12,622 nucleotides of DNA from Paraglomus occultum (Eukaryota > Glomeromycota > Glomeromycetes > Paraglomerales > Paraglomeraceae), in assembly GCA_910592205.1 (NCBI GenBank), contig CAJVPJ010001071.1:1-12622 (forward strand). Direction: 5' to 3'. Under the pieces are notes generated by a model. It was given only the letters and a program-made list of their open reading frames with translations, was not told the DNA's origin and did no database searches. A program made the translations under genes and the position numbers. Numbering within the stretch: position 1 is the stretch's first letter; each line of letters opens with the position of its first letter. This document shows positions 7,846 through 12,622 of this stretch, one piece after another.

Positions 7846-9326
7846 ATGAAGAAATTTATTGATTTATCCCCGAGTCTGTCAGCTGATTATGAGAAACTGT
7901 ATGAAGATAGCATATACACAGATGTTTCAATCGTTGTTGGAAAGGAACGTAAAATTTTCCGAGCTCATACGGCGATATTATGTGGAAGAAGCAAATATTT
8001 TAAGAAGCGTTTGACCGGGAATAATGGGACTTCTGAAGAGATTCAAAAGATAGCCATTGAGTTAGAAGATGTAGATGTATCTCCCGACGTTTTTGACATA
8101 GTGCTCAGGTAAAGTTTATCAGATTGCCGAGGTCAGGTATTAGTACTAGTAATACTCACTGCATTCTTCATTATAGATATATTTATACTGGACAAATGTC
8201 TTACGATGTATGCAAGAACGTAGGTTGGATTAGCCTTTTGGATGCAGCTATCAAGTTTGAACTAGTTGATCTGCTCGCTGCAATTGAAAATTATTTGATC
8301 TGTAAAGAAGATGAATGGATTCAAAAGAACGCTCTTACTGTGCACAAATATGCCACATCCACGACCTCTTTGAACAAACTTCTGGCCTGCTGTACTCGCA
8401 TTATGACTTTCTACCCAGATGTCGTTTTTAAATCGAATGATCTTGCAAGCTTACCAGAGAAAACTTTGATTACTCTTCTCAAGAGTGGTGAGCTAAACTT
8501 GAATGAAGAAGACATTTGGTTGTCAACTATACTATGGGCGATTAAACAGTTACCTGAACGGAAGCTTGGAGCTGATCCATATGATTGGTCATCTGATGAT
8601 ACAGATGCAGTTAAAGATAAACTTGCAGGTTGCATTTATTATATAAGATTTTTTGGTATCCACCCTGACAGAGTTGTTCCATATGAAGAATTGATACCAA
8701 AAGCGTTGCGTCATACTGTATTATTCTATTATATAAATAGAAGTTCTGACACATTCAATCCCAGATTACCACCAAGAACGAGACGAAAACATGATATTGA
8801 TTCAGTCATCATTGATGAAAAGCAAGCAGAGTGGATTTCATTAAAGGTAGTAGAATCAATAATGCTGCTGCAAGAGTCGTCCATGAATAAGAATGATGTT
8901 TACAAGCTTACACTACTTTATCAGAAGAGTAGAGATGGTGAGAAAAGATTTAGATCATTATGTAATGGTAAAGGACCCACAATTTCTGTTGGAAAGGTAT
9001 TGGGTACTAGTACTGAGGAAATTCTTGGTGGATATAACCCAATTGCATGGGGTTCCCAAAGTGATTATGTGGATACAAAAGAAAGTTTTATATTTGCTTT
9101 AAGCATGAATGAGCGTACAATAAGTTTTGTCCATAATAATGGATATGCCATTTATGATCAAGGAAATAGTTTTCCTGGTTTTGGGAATGGCAGCGATTTA
9201 TATTTTGGTAGTACATGCGGGATTAAACCGTATGCAAGACAGAATGCTTACCAATTTCCAATAAGATCTTCATCAGATCATTTTGACTGGGTTGATTGGG
9301 AAGTGTTTTTAGTTTCAAAATTTTGA
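7846..9326 (+). CDS. BTB-BACK-TLDc domain protein, copy 1 (exons 7846-8108 and 8177-9326)
   Basis: The spliced product is 470 residues. Residues about 19-115 form a BTB/POZ domain, with YTDVSIVVG, FRAHTAILCGRSKYF and the VFDIVLRYIYTG end that the intron splits. Residues about 120-225 fit a BACK-like helical region, including CTRIMTFYPDVVF and LPEKTLITLL. Residues about 296-470 are a TLDc domain, with LLYQKSRDG, CNGKGPTISVGK, EILGGYNPIAW, SFIFAL, AIYDQG and the final WEVFLV. The BTB fold mediates dimerisation and, with BACK, often recruits Cullin-3 ubiquitin ligase; TLDc proteins are linked to oxidative-stress resistance and V-ATPase binding in other eukaryotes. This domain order is characteristic of a large family in arbuscular mycorrhizal fungi whose substrates are unknown. 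The ATG at 7846 is chosen because the second copy has an aligned ATG and upstream similarity drops there. No lesion is seen. Confidence 0.92.
8109..8176 (+). other. Intron of BTB-TLDc copy 1
   Basis: This is a 68-nt GT-AG intron (GTAAAG ... TTATAG) that splits the Arg codon before YIYTG (AG|A, phase 2). Its first 45 nt are nearly the same as those of the intron at 10318 (both contain GATTGCCGAGGTC), and CTAGTAAT about 25-30 nt before the acceptor is a possible branch site. An unspliced reading stops at TAA 8111-8113. Confidence 0.9.
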
Positions 9327-9416
9327 TATTCATGTATAACTATCAAGGTTTTTTGCTGCGCCAATCTATCATATTTACGAAACCATACAAATTGACGAGT
9401 GTTTAGTTTCATATTA

Positions 9417-9422
9417 ATAAAA
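9417..9422 (+). terminator. Poly(A) signal-like AATAAA after BTB-TLDc copy 1
   Basis: AATAAA occurs 91 nt after the stop codon at the edge of the duplicated segment and is followed by an (ATT)n run at about 9428-9441. The second copy lacks an obvious AATAAA at this position, so the signal may not be the one used. Confidence 0.4.
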
Positions 9423-9936
9423 TCTTACTATTATTATTATTAAAAGGTCTCGAAATCGTCATAGTTGTAAATTTTCTGCCAATTGAATCTAGGTAGTTGT
9501 TGTATTTGTGGTTATGTGAATTCCGTCACTTGCGCTACGTCAATCACGCCAAAGGTTACTAACATTTTTTACGAAGGGTCCCAAGATAAACTTGCGTTTA
9601 AACGTCACATTTTCGCTAGTTTCAATAGTCTTTAAGCTTGTTGCTTACCGACGGTACTTGAACATGTTTTTTTAAAACACAACTCTTATTTTTGTAATCT
9701 TTACATATATGTAAATGCGGGATAGTGTCTGATCGGGATCACATACAACATATACGTGTTCTTCCGAAATAAACAATTTTTTGTTACAGTGTTGCTTATT
9801 TATTTCAGATAGTACATAATGAAACGAAAGAAATTATTTAGCTTATATATTAAGGCGTTTTTGCTTGGATCATTTCGATCTACAATCGCACAAGCAGATA
9901 CGATTGATGGATACCGAAGCACAAGGCATTGGATTT
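9423..9936. other. Spacer between the two BTB-TLDc genes
   Basis: About 500 nt lie between the duplicated units. No open frame or domain is seen. A second AATAAA is at about 9768. I see no terminal repeats or other marks of a mobile element that would explain the duplication. Confidence 0.5.
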
Positions 9937-9945
9937 GCTAACGTG

Positions 9946-9962
9946 CTTATCTGATAAGATAA
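9946..9962. promoter_or_regulatory. Palindromic GATA cluster upstream of the second BTB-TLDc gene
   Basis: CTTATC-T-GATAAG is a perfect palindrome of two opposed GATA sites, followed directly by a third (GATAA at 9958-9962). It lies about 100 nt before the start, in the same place as the cluster at 7719-7750. The compact form here looks like a deletion between the two opposed pairs seen in the first copy, or that copy gained an insertion. Confidence 0.5.
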
Positions 9963-10048
9963 AGTACTGATTATGATACACAGATATTAATATTGATTTG
10001 CAAGTGGCAACGATAAAGTCAGTCTTATTACTACCGAAAACTCTGTAG

Positions 10049-11567
10049 ATGGAAATGAAGAAATTTATTGATTTATCCCCAAGTCTATCAGCTGATTATG
10101 AGAAATTGTATATGGATAGCAGATATACAGACGTTTCAATTCATGTTGGACAGAAACCAAATATTAAAATTTTTTTCGCTCATACGGCGGTATTATGTAC
10201 AAGAAGCAAATTTTTGGAGAAGCGTTTGTCCGAGAATAATGGGGTGTCTGGAGAGACTCAAAAGATAGTCATAGAGTTAAAAGATGTGTCTCCTGACGTT
10301 TTTGACGTAGTGCTCAGGTAAAGTTCATCCGATTGCCGAGGTCCGGTACTTACTACTAATATCATTACATTCTTAACGATTTTAACGATTTTTTTATTGT
10401 AGATATATTTATACTGGGCAAATTCCCTACGATGTATGCAAGAACATAGGTTGGATTAGCCTTTTGGATGCAGCCAGCAAGTTTGAACTAGATAATCTGC
10501 TCGCCACAATTGAAACTTATTTGATCTGTAAAGAAGATGAATGGATTCAAAAGAATGCTCTTGCTGTGCACAAGTATGCTGCATCCACGACCTCTTTGAA
10601 CAAACTTCTGGCCTGCTGTACTCGCATTATGACTTTCTACCCAGATGTCGTTTTTAAATCGAATGATCTTGCAAGCTTACCAGAGAAAACTTTGATTACT
10701 CTTCTCAAGAGTGGCGAGCTAAACTTGAATGAAGAAGACATTTGGACGTCAACTATACTATGGGCGATTAAACAATTACCTGAACGGCGGCTTGGAGTTG
10801 ATCCATATCATTGGTCATTTGATGACATGAATGCAGTTAAAAATAAAATTGCGGGTTGCATTCCCCACATAAGATTTTTCGGTATCCCCCATTACAAAGT
10901 TATTCCATATGAAGAATTGCTACCAGAAAACTTACGTCATACTATATTAATATTATACTATCATACAGACAAAAGTTTTACAGTCAATTCCAAATTACCA
11001 CCAAGAACAAGACGAAAGCATGATATTGATTCAGTCATCATTGATGAAAAGCAAGCAGAGTGGATTTCATTAAAGATAGTAGAATCAACAATGCGACTGC
11101 AAGAGACATCCATAAATGAAAATGATGTTTACAGGCTTACACTACTTTATCGAAAGAGTAGAGATGGGGAGAAAAGATTTAGATCATTATGTAATGGTAA
11201 AGGACCCACAATTACTGTTGGAAAGGTATTGAGTACTAATACTAAGGAAATTCTTGGTGGATATAATCCAATTGCATGGGGTTCCCAAAGTGATTATGTG
11301 GATACAAAAGAAAGCTTTATATTTGCTTTAGACATGAATGAGCATACAGTAAGTTTTGTCCATAATAATAATAATGGATATAGATATGCCATTTATGATC
11401 AAGGAAATAGTTTTCCTGGTTTTGGGAATGGCAGTGATTTATATTTTGGTAGTATGTGTGGGATTAAACCATATGCAAGACAGAATGCTTACCAATTTCC
11501 AATAAGATCTTCATCAGATCATTTTGAATGGGTTGATTGTGAAGTGTTTTTAGTTTCAAAATTTTGA
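10049..11567 (+). CDS. BTB-BACK-TLDc domain protein, copy 2 (exons 10049-10317 and 10403-11567)
   Basis: The spliced product is 477 residues from the first ATG, or 475 from the ATG at 10055 that aligns with copy 1; the two ATGs are in the same frame and either could be used. The domain order is the same: BTB with YTDVSIHVG and FFAHTAVLCTRSKF, the BACK-like region with CTRIMTFYPDVVF, and TLDc from about residue 299 with LLYRKSRDG, GYNPIAWGSQ, AIYDQG and CEVFLVSKF. The BTB half differs from copy 1 at many residues (HVGQKPNIKIFF against VVGKERKIFR), while residues about 125-200 are almost identical. An AAT run in the TLDc part encodes HNNNNGYRYAIYD, four residues longer than in copy 1. The role should parallel copy 1 (Cullin-3 adaptor-like plus TLDc), perhaps with a different partner because the BTB face has changed; that is inference. 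The gene is intact. Confidence 0.92.
10318..10402 (+). other. Intron of BTB-TLDc copy 2
   Basis: This is an 85-nt GT-AG intron (GTAAAG ... TTGTAG), phase 2, at the same codon as in copy 1. It contains TACTAAT at 10354-10360, close to the TACTAAC branch-site consensus, and a 9-nt tandem duplication TTAACGATT at 10373-10390 that accounts for part of its extra length. Confidence 0.9.
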
Positions 11568-11668
11568 TTTAAAATTATTATTATTGATGTTGTATAACTA
11601 TCAAGTTTTTTTGCTGCGCCAACCTATTGCATTTATCAAACCATACAAATTGATGGTGTTTCAGTTTC

Positions 11669-12622
11669 CTTTTTAAAATGAGACTAACCTTATATTACCC
11701 ATTAACGTTAAGTATTTTTCTTTATTTAGTTTCCTGTTCCATCTTGGAGATACATACATAATTATTATTTCTACAATATTATTTTGTTGATTTACCATTT
11801 ATTGTTAATCAATTTATACAAGTTTTTATAAATAACTATTTCTAATGCTTGCATTTGTTCACAATATATTGTCCAATCTTGCTAAGATCATTGAGGTAAG
11901 GTCATTAAAATTTCCATTCCACAATCATATTCAACTTGTGGATTTGTAATAAAATACACGTATGGATTCGTAACCGTTTTACAATATTATTCGATCTATT
12001 GTCCAGGTCCACTATATATATTGCTATGCCGTATTATCACATACAAACTTCCTATATCGTTTGAGACATGACAATTGAACCTCTTTGCATCTTGTGTTCA
12101 TATTGTTCGTGATTACTATATCAGCGTTCAACGAATGGATAACTAGGGATCAAACTACCATCTATTCTTTTCAATTGTCTTAACCTTATGTCACATCCAA
12201 GGCAATTCGTAGCGGTAAGCTCTTCTTAATCAATGAGCAAACTTTTTTTCAAATACTTTCCGATAGTAATTGCTGTGTAGTGATTGTAAATCTCATCCAA
12301 ATATTCAAATCAGTAACATACTTGCTCCAACACTTGTCAAAAGAAAGTATCTTTTCATATCTTTCTCGATTTACTGCTGAATCGTGCTTGATACAAATTT
12401 TCTTCGTGTACGTATAATCTATTACCTACGAATGTTACAGATTACCGTATAGTTCTGAAAATAAAGCACCTCCCCAAAATTTTACCTCCGAAAATAAACA
12501 CTACCCCAAAATTCATCATTAATATTAATGCTTTCGCGTTTGTTATTGTTTCTGTCACTATTAGATCTGTCTAGAAAATTCGATATATTTTTACTAATAT
12601 GGTATTAATTAACACTAACTGT
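11669..12622. other. AT-rich downstream stretch without a recognisable gene
   Basis: No open frame of useful length or domain is seen on either strand in the 950 nt to the window end. The only structure I can support is the short tandem repeat at 12457-12513. Confidence 0.5.
12457..12513 (+). repeat. Short tandem repeat, 33-nt period, about 1.8 copies
   Basis: GAAAATAAA-(G)-CACCTCCCCAAAATT at 12457 recurs at 12490 as GAAAATAAACACTACCCCAAAATT. The units differ at a few bases near the middle. It lies in non-coding sequence. Confidence 0.6.

Larger units (their letters stand above)
7711..9410 (+). repeat. Tandem duplication, unit 1
   Basis: This segment and 9937-11668 are direct-repeat copies. 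Similarity begins at GTGCTTATCT in front of the GATA motifs and covers the short upstream region, both exons, the intron and the first 85-100 nt after the stop (CTATCAAG, TTTGCTGCGCCAA, AAACCATACAAATTGA). The units are about 2.2 kb apart start to start, with 500 nt of unrelated sequence between them. Confidence 0.85.
9937..11668 (+). repeat. Tandem duplication, unit 2
   Basis: This is the direct-repeat partner of 7711-9410. Relative to unit 1 it has a 17-nt longer intron, 15 extra nucleotides in exon 2 (one codon near residue 270 and four in an Asn run) and balanced indels in exon 1. Homology fades after TGATGGTGTTTCAGTTT at about 11668. Confidence 0.85.

Noticed and set aside
8411-9102. Overlapping minus- and plus-strand frames inside BTB-TLDc copy 1 (8411-8635 minus, 8893-9102 plus), and 10068-10268 in copy 2
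   Set aside because: They are alternative frames of clearly coding sequence, with no domain of their own.
1-12622. CRISPR arrays, bacterial operons or ribosome binding sites
   Set aside because: Intron-containing genes and eukaryotic domain families show this is nuclear eukaryotic DNA; no regularly spaced identical repeats exist.

Overview
This window is eukaryotic DNA, most likely from a Mucoromycota fungus and probably an arbuscular mycorrhizal fungus (Glomeromycotina). The reasons are an AT-rich background, short GT-AG introns (64-86 nt in all but one case), and two complete BTB-BACK-TLDc genes in tandem, a family that is very expanded in those fungi. This placement is an inference from protein family content; there is no rRNA or tRNA to confirm it.

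Left part (1-3887): the window opens in the last two exons of a gene that ends at 221. A long gene-poor stretch follows, with a degenerate repeat cluster at 1367-1515. Next come a possible two-exon minus-strand gene (1498-1996) and, overlapping it antisense, a six-exon plus-strand pseudogene (1926-3887). The pseudogene belongs to an uncharacterised fungal-type protein family. Its splice sites still join in phase, but it carries two frameshifts and two in-frame stops.

Middle part (3888-7718): this is transposon-and-relic territory. A decayed minus-strand mariner-like element (about 4786-5775) still shows its three catalytic aspartate regions. An inverted fragment of a second copy of the six-exon pseudogene lies at about 6545-6745. 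That fragment keeps a CAA codon where the main copy has TAA, so the nonsense change can be read directly from this window.

Right part (7711-12622): a tandem duplication of about 1.7 kb contains two intact, single-intron BTB-BACK-TLDc genes of 470 and 477 residues. Their introns, 3' flanks and a cluster of GATA motifs about 100 nt upstream of the start are also conserved. Divergence is uneven: the BTB and linker parts differ clearly, while a 164-nt block in the BACK region differs at one base, which suggests recent gene conversion or strong constraint. These two genes are the functional core of the window. Their likely role, by family, is as adaptor-type proteins (BTB and BACK as in Cullin-3 substrate adaptors, TLDc of uncertain role). 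The rest is relics and gene-poor DNA.
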